A stretch of 64,000 bases of DNA from Bacteroidales bacterium (GTDB taxonomy: Bacteria; Bacteroidota; Bacteroidia; Bacteroidales; UBA932), in NCBI GenBank assembly GCA_017962375.1, contig JAGCVJ010000015.1:62001-126000 (forward strand). Direction: 5' to 3'. Positions 42,127-50,691 of the stretch are shown here, piece by piece (position 1 is the first letter of the stretch; every line of letters begins with the position of its first letter). A program made the position numbers and the translations under genes. The notes under the pieces were generated by a model, which saw only the letters and a program-made list of their open reading frames with translations, was not told where the DNA came from and did not search any database.

Positions 42127-44084
42127 GCGTCAAGGCCTTTTTGCAGGAAATCAACGTAGTTGTCCACGTTAAGGTTGTAGCCCACCGGGCCGGAGAGGGT
42201 ATTGCCGTCTGAATCCAGCACCAGGTAGAAGGGCTGGGCGTTGGCGCTGAATTTCTCCATCACGAAGCGGGAGTTTATCTTGCCCATTCCCTTGAGGACC
42301 TTTCCGTCTTCAAGAGTCACATAGTCTTCGGGCAGAACATCCATCTTGTCGTCTCCGTACAAAGAGCAGATCACAAAATCGTTCCTGAGCATTTCCAGGA
42401 CTTTCGGATCGCTCCAGACCCTGGCCTCCATCTCGCGGCAGTTCACGCAGCCGTGGCCGGTGAAGTCGAAGAACACCGGCTTTCCCTGCTCCTTTGAAGC
42501 CTTGAGAGCCTCGTCAAAGGTGAAGTAGCCCACCAGCCCGTGAGGCAGGTGAAGTTTATCTGAATACTTCCTGTCCGGAACAACGGAATTAACCGTCGTT
42601 GAGGAAGGATTATATGTTCCTATAGCCGCTCCGCTGGTGTAAGGCACCACAAAATCCTGAGTCTGGATTGGCGGCAGATAGCCGCTGAGGGCTTTCAAAG
42701 GAGCTCCCCACATTCCCGGAATCATATAAACCATGAACGCAAAGGTTATGATGGCGAGCATCAGCCTTCCCACGCTCACGTGGTCAGACGGAGAGTCGTA
42801 CTTGAACCTGAGCTTGCCCAGAAGGTACATTCCCAGAAGGGCGGCTATCACAATCCAGAACGCCAGATAAACCTCCCTGTCCAAAATGCCCCAGTGGTAG
42901 GTCTGGTCTGCAACGGAGAGGAACTTCATGCCAAGGGCCAGCTCTATGAAGCCCAGCACCACTTTCACGCTGTTGAGCCATCCGCCGCTCTTTGGCAGTT
43001 TCTTCAGAAGACTCGGGGCAAACGCAAATATCGTGAACGGAATAGCAAAGACTATCGAGAACACCAGCATCACTACTATAGGCGTCATCACCTCCCCCTG
43101 CATGCTCTTGATTATCGCTGAGCCGACAATAGGGCCGGTGCAGGAGAAAGACACCAGTACCAGCGTCAGAGCCATGAAGAACACTCCCAGTATTCCTCCC
43201 CGATTAGACTTGCTGTCTGCCTTGTTTACCACCGAACTCGGGAGCACAATCTCAAACGCTCCGAAGAAGCTCAAGGCGAAAATCACGAATATCAGGAAGA
43301 ATATTACGTTTATCCAGCTGGTTGCAATCCAGTTGAAAATGTCTGCCGCAAAGTTCTTTCCGCCAAGAGTGTATGTCAGCAGAATTATTATCGCGATAGG
43401 AATAGTGTAGATCAGCACTATGCAGATGCCGTAGAGGATGGCCATGAACCTCCCCTTTGAAGGATTCTTCTCGTTCTGCTTGAGGAAGAAAGACACGGTC
43501 ATAGGAATCATAGGGAACACGCAAGGAGTCAAAAGCGCCACAAGCCCCCAGGCTATGGCCTCCAGAATGAAGCCCCAGAGGGAACCTCCCTTAGTCTTCT
43601 CAGGCGAAGATATAACCGCCGTTTCCGGCAGGCCCAGGCTCATTTCAGCCTCTTGAGGAGCCACACAGCTGCCGTGTGTGCAGGCCTGGTATTCCACCGC
43701 CACCTTCAGCTTTTTGCCAAGGGCCTCCGGAGAAACCCTTATCTTCTGGGCCAGGATGTCTCCGTTTTCTATGAGGTCTATCTCCATGCCGAAGGTTTCA
43801 TCCATCACCCTTCGGCCGCCCTGCTTTACGTACGGTTCGCCTATAAGCTCCACTCCCTCTCCGCTTACGGTAAGGATTGTAGGATTGGGACCTCCGTCAT
43901 ACGGGCCCAGGCCGTAGGTGTGCCACCCCTCCTCTATCTTTGCCGTAACCTGCACCTCAAACACTCCGGGCTCAATCTCCTCCATCTGGGATTTCCACTT
44001 TACCGGCTCGCCCATGTCAAACTGAGCGTATGAAACTGCAGCAAAGCACAGCAGCAATGATAGACTCAACAAAAATCTTTTCAT
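42108..44084 (-). CDS. dsbD: Thiol:disulfide interchange protein (DsbD-like), three-domain
   Basis: 658 residues: signal peptide (1-20); periplasmic N-terminal domain with a Cys pair in YQACTHGSCVAP; an eight-helix core with redox cysteines in LTPCVFPMIPM and SFSCTGPIVGS; and a C-terminal thioredoxin domain with GHGCVNCREME. All six cysteines expected of DsbD are present. It moves electrons from cytoplasmic thioredoxin to periplasmic targets. The -7 box at 44129-44122 lies inside the T-tract of the preceding terminator. Confidence 0.93.
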   Translation of the reverse strand: MKRFLLSLSLLLCFAAVSYAQFDMGEPVKWKSQMEEIEPGVFEVQVTAKIEEGWHTYGLGPYDGGPNPTILTVSGEGVELIGEPYVKQGGRRVMDETFGMEIDLIENGDILAQKIRVSPEALGKKLKVAVEYQACTHGSCVAPQEAEMSLGLPETAVISSPEKTKGGSLWGFILEAIAWGLVALLTPCVFPMIPMTVSFFLKQNEKNPSKGRFMAILYGICIVLIYTIPIAIIILLTYTLGGKNFAADIFNWIATSWINVIFFLIFVIFALSFFGAFEIVLPSSVVNKADSKSNRGGILGVFFMALTLVLVSFSCTGPIVGSAIIKSMQGEVMTPIVVMLVFSIVFAIPFTIFAFAPSLLKKLPKSGGWLNSVKVVLGFIELALGMKFLSVADQTYHWGILDREVYLAFWIVIAALLGMYLLGKLRFKYDSPSDHVSVGRLMLAIITFAFMVYMIPGMWGAPLKALSGYLPPIQTQDFVVPYTSGAAIGTYNPSSTTVNSVVPDRKYSDKLHLPHGLVGYFTFDEALKASKEQGKPVFFDFTGHGCVNCREMEARVWSDPKVLEMLRNDFVICSLYGDDKMDVLPEDYVTLEDGKVLKGMGKINSRFVMEKFSANAQPFYLVLDSDGNTLSGPVGYNLNVDNYVDFLQKGLDAYRELR

Positions 44085-44121
44085 ATAGAATCCTGTCTAT
44101 TTTTCAAAAAATCAAAGCATA

Positions 44122-44129
44122 CAAAAATA
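44122..44129 (-). promoter_or_regulatory. -7 box of dsbD, embedded in a terminator T-tract
   Basis: TATTTTTG on the minus strand begins 4 nt after the hairpin at 44159-44134. The ATG is 37 nt further on. Confidence 0.55.
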
Positions 44130-44133
44130 GAAA

Positions 44134-44159
44134 GCGGGAGTTACAAAAGCAACTCCCGC
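44134..44159 (-). terminator. Terminator after the esterase gene
   Basis: Perfect 9-bp stem GCGGGAGTT / AACTCCCGC with an 8-nt loop. It is followed on the minus strand by a T-rich stretch that also contains the dsbD -7 box. A second inverted repeat, GCAACTAATC (44161-44170) with GATTAGTTG (44200-44208), lies immediately before it in transcript order. Confidence 0.75.
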
Positions 44160-44256
44160 AGCAACTAATCGAAAAAAAAACGAATCTATGAACACTTGTG
44201 ATTAGTTGTTATTCTATGTTTAGACAACGCAGAACGCCAAAAGTAAAGTGGCAATT

Positions 44257-45012
44257 CTATTTTTTGCGCTTGGAGAACAGCCACGACATGAAATCAGGCA
44301 TCTCGAAGGCTTTCCACCAGCACACGTGTCCGCACCCCGGGAATTCATGGTAGCGGACATCTGCTCCGGCGGCCTTCAGGGCACGGTAGGCATCCCTGGA
44401 GCCTGAAACCGGAACGGCAGGGTCGCTGTCTCCGTGATAAAGGCTGAACGACACGCCCTCGAATTTTCCGAGCCTATCCGGATTGATGTCTCCGCAGATA
44501 GGAACCGCGGCGGCAAAAATATCGGGATGACGGGCAACTGCATCAAATGCGCCGATTCCACCCATAGACATTCCATAGATATACACTCGTTTCGGATCTA
44601 CATCCGGCCTCTGCAGGAACAGATGCACGAGTTCCATAACCTGTTTCATCATCTTGCTCTCCGGGTAATCCTTCGGAAAATCGTAGGAGCCTGGACTCAC
44701 GTCAAAAGCCCAGGTACGCCCCTCCGGGCATTGCGGCACGATTACAAAGCAAGGATAATCCTCACGGTTTACCGGATTGAGAAACATCTGCGCTCCAAAG
44801 GTTGTCCTTTCATTGTCATTTCCCCTTTCGCCGGATGTGTGCAAATAAAGGACAAGAGGATACTTTTCAGTATTCTCCGTCTTTTGCGGAACGAGATAAC
44901 GGTAAAGGAGGGTATCGCCGTCCATGCAGCGAAGCTTTCCGTATTCATAAGATTGCGCCTTAACCGTCAGTGAGAAAAAGAAGGCCATTAACAGAAGAGT
45001 CCAACGTTTCAT
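44257..45012 (-). CDS. Exported alpha/beta hydrolase (esterase/peptidase-like)
   Basis: 251 residues with a signal peptide (1-20). The nucleophile elbow is YGMSMGGIG (Ser149), with likely Asp197 in HGDSDPAVPV and His229 in FPGCGHVCWW. LVLYLHTSGERGND near 54 is the oxyanion-hole region. It resembles the PHB-depolymerase/feruloyl-esterase-like hydrolases common in polysaccharide degraders. The real substrate cannot be assigned. A minus-strand -7 box lies at 45054-45047; a terminator follows at 44159-44134. The 48 bp just past the stop hold nothing recognisable. Confidence 0.85.
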   Translation of the reverse strand: MKRWTLLLMAFFFSLTVKAQSYEYGKLRCMDGDTLLYRYLVPQKTENTEKYPLVLYLHTSGERGNDNERTTFGAQMFLNPVNREDYPCFVIVPQCPEGRTWAFDVSPGSYDFPKDYPESKMMKQVMELVHLFLQRPDVDPKRVYIYGMSMGGIGAFDAVARHPDIFAAAVPICGDINPDRLGKFEGVSFSLYHGDSDPAVPVSGSRDAYRALKAAGADVRYHEFPGCGHVCWWKAFEMPDFMSWLFSKRKK

Positions 45013-45046
45013 ATCTAAAAGCTTTGGTGTTACAATGATTCTTTTT

Positions 45047-45054
45047 CAAAAATA
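45047..45054 (-). promoter_or_regulatory. -7 box of the esterase gene
   Basis: TATTTTTG on the minus strand, 34 nt before the ATG at 45012. Confidence 0.5.
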
Positions 45055-45101
45055 ATCATTTCTCTTCGATTTTGTGCCACTTTTTGTGCCACCCTTAAAA
45101 G

Positions 45102-45135
45102 AAAACCGCCTTGCAGGTGTCTACAAAGCGGTTTT
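45102..45135 (-). terminator. Terminator after tRNA-Leu(UAA)
   Basis: Outer stem AAAACCGC / GCGGTTTT with an inner 6-bp stem (TTGTAG / CTGCAA, one G-T pair) and a short T run on the minus strand, 5 nt beyond the tRNA 3' end. Confidence 0.8.
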
Positions 45136-45140
45136 AGTGT

Positions 45141-45225
45141 GCTCGGGACGGGAATCGAACCCGTACGGACATTTCTGTCCACAGGATTTTAAGTCCGGCG
45201 TGTATACCAATTTCACCACCCGAGC
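45141..45225 (-). tRNA. tRNA-Leu(UAA)
   Basis: 85 nt with a 7-bp acceptor stem GCTCGGG / CCCGAGC, a D-arm, anticodon loop CTTAAAA (anticodon UAA), a long variable arm and the T-arm GGGTTCGAATCCC. The long variable arm fits a leucine tRNA. CCA is not encoded. It has no promoter box of its own directly upstream, so it is probably transcribed with tRNA-Leu(GAG). Confidence 0.93.
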
Positions 45226-45236
45226 TCCTTTTCAAA

Positions 45237-45267
45237 AAAGACCGGCCATATTGTTTGGTCGGTCTTT
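45237..45267 (-). terminator. Hairpin with T-tract between the two tRNA-Leu genes
   Basis: 12-bp stem AAAGACCGGCCA (45237-45248) / TGGTCGGTCTTT (45256-45267) with one wobble pair, followed by six T on the minus strand. It looks like an intrinsic terminator, yet the downstream tRNA has no visible promoter, so it may be leaky or act in processing. Confidence 0.7.
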
Positions 45268-45270
45268 CGT

Positions 45271-45352
45271 GCCCAGGACAAGAGTCGAACCTGCACACCA
45301 TTTCTGGCACTACCCCCTCAAAGTAGCGTGTCTACCATTCCACCACCTGGGC
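45271..45352 (-). tRNA. tRNA-Leu(GAG)
   Basis: 82 nt with acceptor stem GCCCAGG / CCTGGGC, anticodon stem-loop CTACT-TTGAGGG-GGTAG (anticodon GAG), a long variable arm and the T-arm CAGGTTCGACTCTTG. CCA is not encoded. A -7 box lies 11 nt upstream. Confidence 0.93.
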
Positions 45353-45363
45353 ATTTGGGACTG

Positions 45364-45371
45364 CAAATATA
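45364..45371 (-). promoter_or_regulatory. -7 box of the tRNA-Leu pair
   Basis: TATATTTG on the minus strand. It shares the 18-nt sequence TATATTTGCAGTCCCAAA with the tRNA-Gly promoter. Confidence 0.65.
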
Positions 45372-45399
45372 TAAATTATTTTCAAATATTGCTCTCGAT

Positions 45400-46464
45400 C
45401 TAAATTTTAGTCAGGCTTTCCGGAAACAGTTTAACCATAGAGGTCTTCCATACAAACTTTCTCCAATAATAACCTATTCTGTTCCATAGAGACTGGCGCC
45501 CCTGAGGCCTCTTGAGGAAGAATCCGAAGTTGCCGCTTTCAATTATGAGGTCCATAAGCCGCTCTGCCTTCGGAAGCTGGGTTTCATCGTAGAACGGGAA
45601 CTCTTCCACAGGAAGGCCGAGAAGGTCAACCAGAAGGCATCCGAACACCTGCCAAGAGTGCAGCAGCTTGTGAGAGGTCAGAGACTTGAGTATGATCTCC
45701 CTGTTGAGAGTCTTGCCGCTTGAAGACAGCACGGCGGCCAGATCGCAGAGCTGCCTTAGGCCCGTACCATTTGCAACAAGGGCAGAGAACATGTGCACAA
45801 AAACGAAGATGGCGTTGAATTCGTCTTCCGGAACTCTAATCATCACCTCGGACCCGGCCGGGGAGAAAGTCCTCGAAGAATTTTTTACCTGCTCGTCTCC
45901 CCAGGAAAGGAAGAAAGAGTTCATCTCCGAAGAAGAAGTCTCCACGCAGCTTCTGTGAATCTCAACCCTGAAGTCAGAAACGTAAAAGTCTGTGTGCTTG
46001 CTGCCTTGCCTTGCTATGGCATAGCCGTGCTTTGCAAGAACCCGAGGAATCTTTTCGTAATTGCGGCTGCCAACAAGAAGGTCCACGTCGCCGCACTGGC
46101 GAAGGAGAGGCTTGCGGTAAGAACGGGCTATGCCCTGGCCTTTGATCAGGACAGAAGGCATCTCTTCGTCTTCAAGAAGAGAATAGACCTTGGCGGCGGC
46201 ACTGTCCAGCAGATGATGAATTCTGGCGTTGGAGGCCATAGACTCAAACAGGTCTGAGATGCAGTCTTCCTTAACTGCTTCTTTCACGCCGGACAGTTCC
46301 ATACCCTCAGCCACAATGGGGATAATGGTCTGCTGACGGGCCCATCTGGTTATCTTCTCCCAGTCTGTGCCTTCGGTCTGCAGATCTTCCGCCTTGCCCC
46401 ACATTCCCATCCTTACAAGAGAGAGAAATTGCCTGAGGTTGTGTATGTCCTTGCCCTTAGCCAT
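45400..46464 (-). CDS. NTP_transf_5-family nucleotidyltransferase-like protein
   Basis: 354 residues. The core has the nucleotidyltransferase signature VLIKGQGIARSYRKPLLRQ followed by CGDVDLLV (Asp-x-Asp) near 137, and VEIHRSC, matching the uncharacterised NTP_transf_5 family (PF14907). These proteins often sit in polysaccharide loci, but here the neighbours are tRNAs. Substrate unknown. A -7 box ends 7 nt before the ATG, within the terminator of tRNA-Gly, so the mRNA may be leaderless. Confidence 0.8.
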   Translation of the reverse strand: MAKGKDIHNLRQFLSLVRMGMWGKAEDLQTEGTDWEKITRWARQQTIIPIVAEGMELSGVKEAVKEDCISDLFESMASNARIHHLLDSAAAKVYSLLEDEEMPSVLIKGQGIARSYRKPLLRQCGDVDLLVGSRNYEKIPRVLAKHGYAIARQGSKHTDFYVSDFRVEIHRSCVETSSSEMNSFFLSWGDEQVKNSSRTFSPAGSEVMIRVPEDEFNAIFVFVHMFSALVANGTGLRQLCDLAAVLSSSGKTLNREIILKSLTSHKLLHSWQVFGCLLVDLLGLPVEEFPFYDETQLPKAERLMDLIIESGNFGFFLKRPQGRQSLWNRIGYYWRKFVWKTSMVKLFPESLTKI

Positions 46465-46471
46465 TGCAGTG

Positions 46472-46479
46472 CAAAATTA
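46472..46479 (-). promoter_or_regulatory. -7 box of the nucleotidyltransferase gene
   Basis: TAATTTTG on the minus strand starts just beyond the T-tract of the tRNA-Gly terminator and ends 7 nt before the ATG at 46464. Confidence 0.55.
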
Positions 46480-46481
46480 AT

Positions 46482-46506
46482 AAAAAGCCTCCCGCAAGCG
46501 AGAGGC
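46482..46506 (-). terminator. Terminator after tRNA-Gly
   Basis: GCCTCTCGC / GCGGGAGGC hairpin (46487-46506, one G-T pair) followed on the minus strand by TTTTT: a standard intrinsic terminator. Confidence 0.85.
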
Positions 46507-46530
46507 ACACTTCAAATTATGAAAACTTCG

Positions 46531-46603
46531 AGCGGAAAACGGGACTCGGACCCGCGACCCCAACCTTGGCAAGGTTGTGCTCTACCAACTGAGCTATTTC
46601 CGC
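46531..46603 (-). tRNA. tRNA-Gly(GCC)
   Basis: 73 nt including the discriminator T. Acceptor stem GCGGAAA / TTTCCGC, D-arm with GTTGGTAGAGC, anticodon stem-loop AACC-TTGCCAA-GGTT (anticodon GCC), T-arm GCGGGTCCGAGTCCCGT. CCA is not encoded. Confidence 0.95.
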
Positions 46604-46614
46604 GTTTGGGACTG

Positions 46615-46645
46615 CAAATATAGCAATCTTTGCTTTTCCTGCAAA
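46615..46645 (-). promoter_or_regulatory. Promoter of tRNA-Gly
   Basis: On the minus strand TTTG (46645-46642), 19 nt, then TATATTTG (46622-46615): a textbook Bacteroidota -33/-7 pair. The tRNA begins 11 nt downstream. Confidence 0.75.
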
Positions 46646-46663
46646 AAAAAGTTTCGAGGCCAA

Positions 46664-46692
46664 TTTGATTACACTCAAGTTTTATAAATTTG
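46664..46692 (+). promoter_or_regulatory. Promoter of the GH10-like gene
   Basis: TTTG (46664-46667), 17 nt, TAAATTTG (46685-46692). The ATG is only 4 nt downstream, so the transcript is probably leaderless. Confidence 0.65.
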
Positions 46693-46696
46693 GAGT

Positions 46697-48310
46697 ATGA
46701 AAAACAAATCTCTGAAAACCGTTCTTTGCGCTTTGGCTTTCTCAGCGATTCTCTGCTCAAGCGCCTTTTCTCAAGTAAACAACAGAAGCAAAGTGTTCAA
46801 CCCCCTGACAGACAAGGTTGAAGTGAACCACGAATTCAGGGGCGCCTGGCTCACTACCGTAAGAGGATCGGACTGGCCGAAAAAAATCAGGATCAACTAC
46901 AAAAGGCTTCCGAAAGAATCCAAGCACGAGCAGAAGATCCGAATCGAGAGGCAGAGAGACTCGCAGAAAAGAGCCTTGGTGGATGTGATAACCAAGATCA
47001 AGGAAACCGGCTGCAACGTGGTTATCATGCAGCTCTGCTGCAACTCCGAAACTTACTACAAGTCCAAGATTCTGCCTTGGGACCACAACCTGACCGGAGT
47101 TCAGGGAGAAGATCCGGGATATGACCCTTTGAAGCTGGCGATTGAAACCGCCCACAGCCTGGGAATGCAGATCCACGGCTGGTTTAACCCTATGAGGGTG
47201 GGAAGCGTGGACAGTGATAGAACAAAGAAACACCCTTGCTTCAAGCATCCGGATAGAGTGATAAAATACGGCAAGACCATGTACTGGAACCCGGGAAATC
47301 CGGAAGTCATCCAATATCTGTATGACCTTATCTACGAGGTGATGAGCAACTATGACCTGGACGGGGCTCATATAGACGACTTCTTCTACCCGGACGGGCT
47401 GAGGGAAAAGCTGGAACTGCTGCCTAAGCTCAGAGACAGCCTCAAGACTCTGACCGACAAAAATGAAATCGCCGAGCTGAAAAAGACTATAAACAAGATT
47501 GATGACAGCAGAGTGTGGGACGATGCCGCCTGGTTCAACAAATACGGCAACGGAATGGAGCTCGGCCGCTGGAGAGAAGAAAACGTGAACAAGATTGTGG
47601 CTGCCATGTACAAGGCCACTCACGACGCCAAGCCGGAAGCAGTCTTCGGCGTTAGCCCGGGAGGAAGACTGGTCAACACCCAGAAACTCTATGCCGACCC
47701 TCAGTACTGGATAGCAGAAGGCACCATAGACTATCTGGCTCCTCAGATCTACTGGCAGCACGGCCACAGGATTGCGGACTTCAAGAAAGTGCTGGACAGC
47801 TGGGAGCCTATAATGAAAGGCGTGCCTTGCCTGCCGGGCCTTGCCGCCTACCGCTACAAGGAAAAGGGCTTTGACTCCATGGACGAATATGTTCTCCAGG
47901 TAGCTGAAAGCCGCGATGCAGACTTTGTGCAGGGCAATATCTGGTTCACCACCCACAGCCTTTTCCGCAAAGATTTCTTGGACTGCCTCAAGCAGAACAT
48001 CTACAAATACCCTAGCCTGATTCCTAAACTGGGCAAGTCTTCAGACATAGCACCAACGCCAGTTACCCTTACCGAGAGCAACGGAGTGCTCAAATGGGAG
48101 AAAAGCCCTGCTGCAAAGAGCTATGCCGTTTACAAGCTCTACATATCGGGCTACTCTCCTGACGGTTTCACCGCCCTTTGGCGGGGAGGGCTCATAGGCC
48201 AGACCTCAGAAAACACGTTCTCCGCCCCTGAAAGAGCGGAGAACTATGTGGTTGTTGCTATAAACGGGAAGGAAAAATCCGCCCCAAGCAATGTTGTGTT
48301 CGTGCGCTAA
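46697..48310 (+). CDS. Exported glycoside hydrolase family 10-like protein (DUF187)
   Basis: 537 residues with a signal peptide (1-26). The DUF187/GHL10 barrel starts with FRGAWLTTVRGSDWP and contains AIETAHSLGMQIHGWFNPMRV, YDLDGAHIDDFFYPDG and FGVSPGG; a C-terminal fibronectin-III-like domain covers about 445-537. Homologues are predicted glycosidases acting on envelope or host glycans; the specificity is unknown. Start choice is clear because the signal peptide begins at this ATG. The stop overlaps the convergent pheS stop (CTAA). Confidence 0.88.
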   Translation: MKNKSLKTVLCALAFSAILCSSAFSQVNNRSKVFNPLTDKVEVNHEFRGAWLTTVRGSDWPKKIRINYKRLPKESKHEQKIRIERQRDSQKRALVDVITKIKETGCNVVIMQLCCNSETYYKSKILPWDHNLTGVQGEDPGYDPLKLAIETAHSLGMQIHGWFNPMRVGSVDSDRTKKHPCFKHPDRVIKYGKTMYWNPGNPEVIQYLYDLIYEVMSNYDLDGAHIDDFFYPDGLREKLELLPKLRDSLKTLTDKNEIAELKKTINKIDDSRVWDDAAWFNKYGNGMELGRWREENVNKIVAAMYKATHDAKPEAVFGVSPGGRLVNTQKLYADPQYWIAEGTIDYLAPQIYWQHGHRIADFKKVLDSWEPIMKGVPCLPGLAAYRYKEKGFDSMDEYVLQVAESRDADFVQGNIWFTTHSLFRKDFLDCLKQNIYKYPSLIPKLGKSSDIAPTPVTLTESNGVLKWEKSPAAKSYAVYKLYISGYSPDGFTALWRGGLIGQTSENTFSAPERAENYVVVAINGKEKSAPSNVVFVR

Positions 48311-49335
48311 ATCACGCTTTTGAATTCCTTGAGGAAGCGGACGTCATTCTCAAAGTAGTGCCTTAAGTCGTTGACCATCCACTTGAGCATGGCTATTCTC
48401 TCGATACCCATACCGAATGCGAATCCGGTGTATTTCTTGCTGTCGATTCCGCTGGCTTCGAGCACGTTAGGATCAACCATCCCGGCACCCATAATCTCCA
48501 GCCAGCCGGTTCCCTTGCAGATGTTGCAGCCCTTGCCGCCGCAGATGTTGCAGCTGATGTCAACCTCTGTGCTAGGCTCGGTGAACGGGAAGTATGAAGG
48601 CCTCATGCGGATCTGAGTCTGGGGGCCGAACATCTCCTGGACAAACAGAAGGATAGCCTGCTTGAGGTCAGCGAAGCTCACGCCCTCATCTATGTAAAGA
48701 CCCTCCACCTGATGGAAGATGCAGTGAGCTCTGGCGCTGATGGCCTCGTTGCGGAACACTCTGCCCGGGCACACCACCCTGATAGGCGGCTTCTGCCTTT
48801 CCATGGTTCTTACCTGAACGCTGGAAGTGTGGGTTCTCAGAAGAATAGGATCGTCGCTCTCAGGATTGATGAAGAATGTGTCCTGCATGTCCCTTGCCGG
48901 ATGCTCCGGAGGGAAGTTCAGGGCTGAGAACACGTGCCAGTCATCCTCAATCTCAGGACCTTCGGCAACGGCAAACCCGAATTTGGAGAAAATGTCCAGG
49001 ATCTCTTCCCTTACCAGAGAAATAGGATGCCTGGTGCCGAGCTCGAAAAAGTCTCCCGGCTTGGTGAAGTCTGTCTTGGTGTCTATGTCGAGCACGTCTT
49101 CAAAAGACTCCCTGAGCGATTCTATCTTTTCAGCAGCCTTGGTCTTGAGTTCGTTCAGGCACTTGCCGAATTCCCTCTTGAGCTCTGGGGCCACGGTGCG
49201 GAACTCGTCGAACAGACGGGTTATCTCGCCCTTCTTTCCAAGGAGCTTCACTCTAAGCTCTTCAACATCCTGAAGCTTTTCTGCACGGAACTGCTCAATC
49301 CTGTCGAGCACGTTTTCTATGTCTTTACGATCCAT
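48307..49335 (-). CDS. pheS: Phenylalanine--tRNA ligase alpha subunit
   Basis: 342 residues from ATG 49335. A longer frame to 49422 would cross the promoter. The N-terminal coiled coil is followed by the class II core: RDMQDTFFI, RVFRNEAISARAHCIFHQVEG, FTEPSTEVD, a four-cysteine segment (CNICGGKGCNICKGTGW) and the motif 3 region FAFGMGIERIAMLKW. With PheT it charges tRNA-Phe; pheT is not in this window. A -7 box lies at 49365-49358 (minus). Confidence 0.97.
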   Translation of the reverse strand: MDRKDIENVLDRIEQFRAEKLQDVEELRVKLLGKKGEITRLFDEFRTVAPELKREFGKCLNELKTKAAEKIESLRESFEDVLDIDTKTDFTKPGDFFELGTRHPISLVREEILDIFSKFGFAVAEGPEIEDDWHVFSALNFPPEHPARDMQDTFFINPESDDPILLRTHTSSVQVRTMERQKPPIRVVCPGRVFRNEAISARAHCIFHQVEGLYIDEGVSFADLKQAILLFVQEMFGPQTQIRMRPSYFPFTEPSTEVDISCNICGGKGCNICKGTGWLEIMGAGMVDPNVLEASGIDSKKYTGFAFGMGIERIAMLKWMVNDLRHYFENDVRFLKEFKSVI

Positions 49336-49357
49336 CTTCTTTGTTTTTATCGGGGAG

Positions 49358-49365
49358 CAAATATA
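49358..49365 (-). promoter_or_regulatory. -7 box of pheS
   Basis: TATATTTG on the minus strand, 22 nt before the pheS ATG at 49335. Confidence 0.6.
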
Positions 49366-49385
49366 CTCAATCTTGAGAAAAACGG

Positions 49386-50681
49386 CTAAATGTCGTCTCT
49401 GACTACCGGCATTGTCATGCACCTGGCTCCGCCGCCGCCTCTTGGAAGCTCGCTGCCTTCAATGGTGATGACACATCTTTTCTCTTTCTCGAGATCTACT
49501 TTGTCGTTGATTACATCATCGGCTGTCACGATATTGAAGCCGGCCTGATTCAAGGCGTTGAGTGTATGAACGTTGCGGGCGTACGAGAGAATCTTTCCAG
49601 GGGCTATTGCAAAGCTGTTGGCTCCGCTGTGCCACTGCTCGCGGTCTGCGTTCCACTCGTCCTCGTCTCCGCCGCAAAGCACCGGTTCCAGGTCCTTGCC
49701 CAGTTTTCTCAGGGTGGAGAGCACGTTCTGCTCGGTGCGGATTTTCTTCACCCTTCCGCCGTCTATTGTAATATGCACGGTACGGTACTGGTTCTCCCAG
49801 AGAATCAGCGGCTCGTAAATCAGGCAGGCGTCATTGTCGAGCATCGTGAACACCATATCCATGTGGATGAAAGACTCCACGTCGTCCGGCAGCTGCTGAA
49901 CTATAATGTGCTTCTGGTCTCCGTCCTGATCCTGGCAGAATCGCTGAATGAGCCTGTCTATGCCCTGTGAGGTGGTCCTGAGACCGTTGCCCACAAGCAG
50001 TATGTTCTTGTCTATTACCAGAATGTCTCCGCCTTCCACGCTCACGTTGTTCTTTACAGAGCTGCCCGCAATTCCGCCTTCTCCGGCTCTTTCCTTGGAG
50101 AATTCGTTGGCGTCAATTATTGAGCAGTCGAAAAGTTTAGGGTTGGAGAATATCGCCTCCATAATCAGCGACTCCCTCACCCTCACCTTGTTGGCCATCT
50201 TGCAAATGAGCACGTCCTCGCCGATTGAGGCGGAAGCGTCTCTTGTGAAGTAGAAGTTGTATAGCGGCTGCAGGGCATAGTAGTCATCCGCCAAAAACGC
50301 CGTGAGAGTGTCTATCTTGGCCGGAAGGCCCTCAAGAAGCAGCCTCGTGAGTTTCTTGGTGGAAGTGCCCATAAGCATATCGTAATACTCCGGCACATTT
50401 TCTATGGTGCAGATTCTCTTGAGCAGCATGCTGCGGTCTCCCGGATCATCCAGGACAACTCCCAGAAGCTTGTCCACCTGGTAGGTGTCCGTCCACTTCT
50501 CGAGCACGCCCCTTAGCTGGGCGTATTCCTTCTGGGCTATGGAAAGGTTCAGAATGTCGCTGTAGAGAGCTCGCTGAGCTATTCGCGGAGTCATGTTCTC
50601 CACCTCCTCGCCCGGCGTATGGAGGATCACTCCCCTCAATCTGCCTATTTCACTGTGTACTTTAACTTTTACTGGATCCAT
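49386..50681 (-). CDS. Arginine deiminase family protein
   Basis: 431 residues, pentein fold. Conserved features are FTRDAS (about 165), the guanidinium-site VEGGDILVI (about 216), FIHMDMVFTMLD with His/Asp, and the C-terminal catalytic Cys in PRGGGGARCMTMPVVRD. It should hydrolyse arginine to citrulline and ammonia. The usual partners (carbamoyltransferase, carbamate kinase, antiporter) are absent here. It begins 10 nt after manC ends, so the two are probably cotranscribed. Related penteins (agmatine or peptidyl-arginine deiminase) differ in these motifs and are less likely. Confidence 0.87.
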   Translation of the reverse strand: MDPVKVKVHSEIGRLRGVILHTPGEEVENMTPRIAQRALYSDILNLSIAQKEYAQLRGVLEKWTDTYQVDKLLGVVLDDPGDRSMLLKRICTIENVPEYYDMLMGTSTKKLTRLLLEGLPAKIDTLTAFLADDYYALQPLYNFYFTRDASASIGEDVLICKMANKVRVRESLIMEAIFSNPKLFDCSIIDANEFSKERAGEGGIAGSSVKNNVSVEGGDILVIDKNILLVGNGLRTTSQGIDRLIQRFCQDQDGDQKHIIVQQLPDDVESFIHMDMVFTMLDNDACLIYEPLILWENQYRTVHITIDGGRVKKIRTEQNVLSTLRKLGKDLEPVLCGGDEDEWNADREQWHSGANSFAIAPGKILSYARNVHTLNALNQAGFNIVTADDVINDKVDLEKEKRCVITIEGSELPRGGGGARCMTMPVVRDDI

Positions 50682-50691
50682 ATATCTGTTT

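Noticed and set aside
45074-45403. 109-residue plus-strand open frame
   Set aside because: It runs across both tRNA-Leu genes and their terminators; its sequence is antisense tRNA read as protein.
46757-47956. 399-residue minus-strand open frame opposite the GH10-like gene
   Set aside because: No signal peptide, motif or promoter; the sense frame is a recognisable family.
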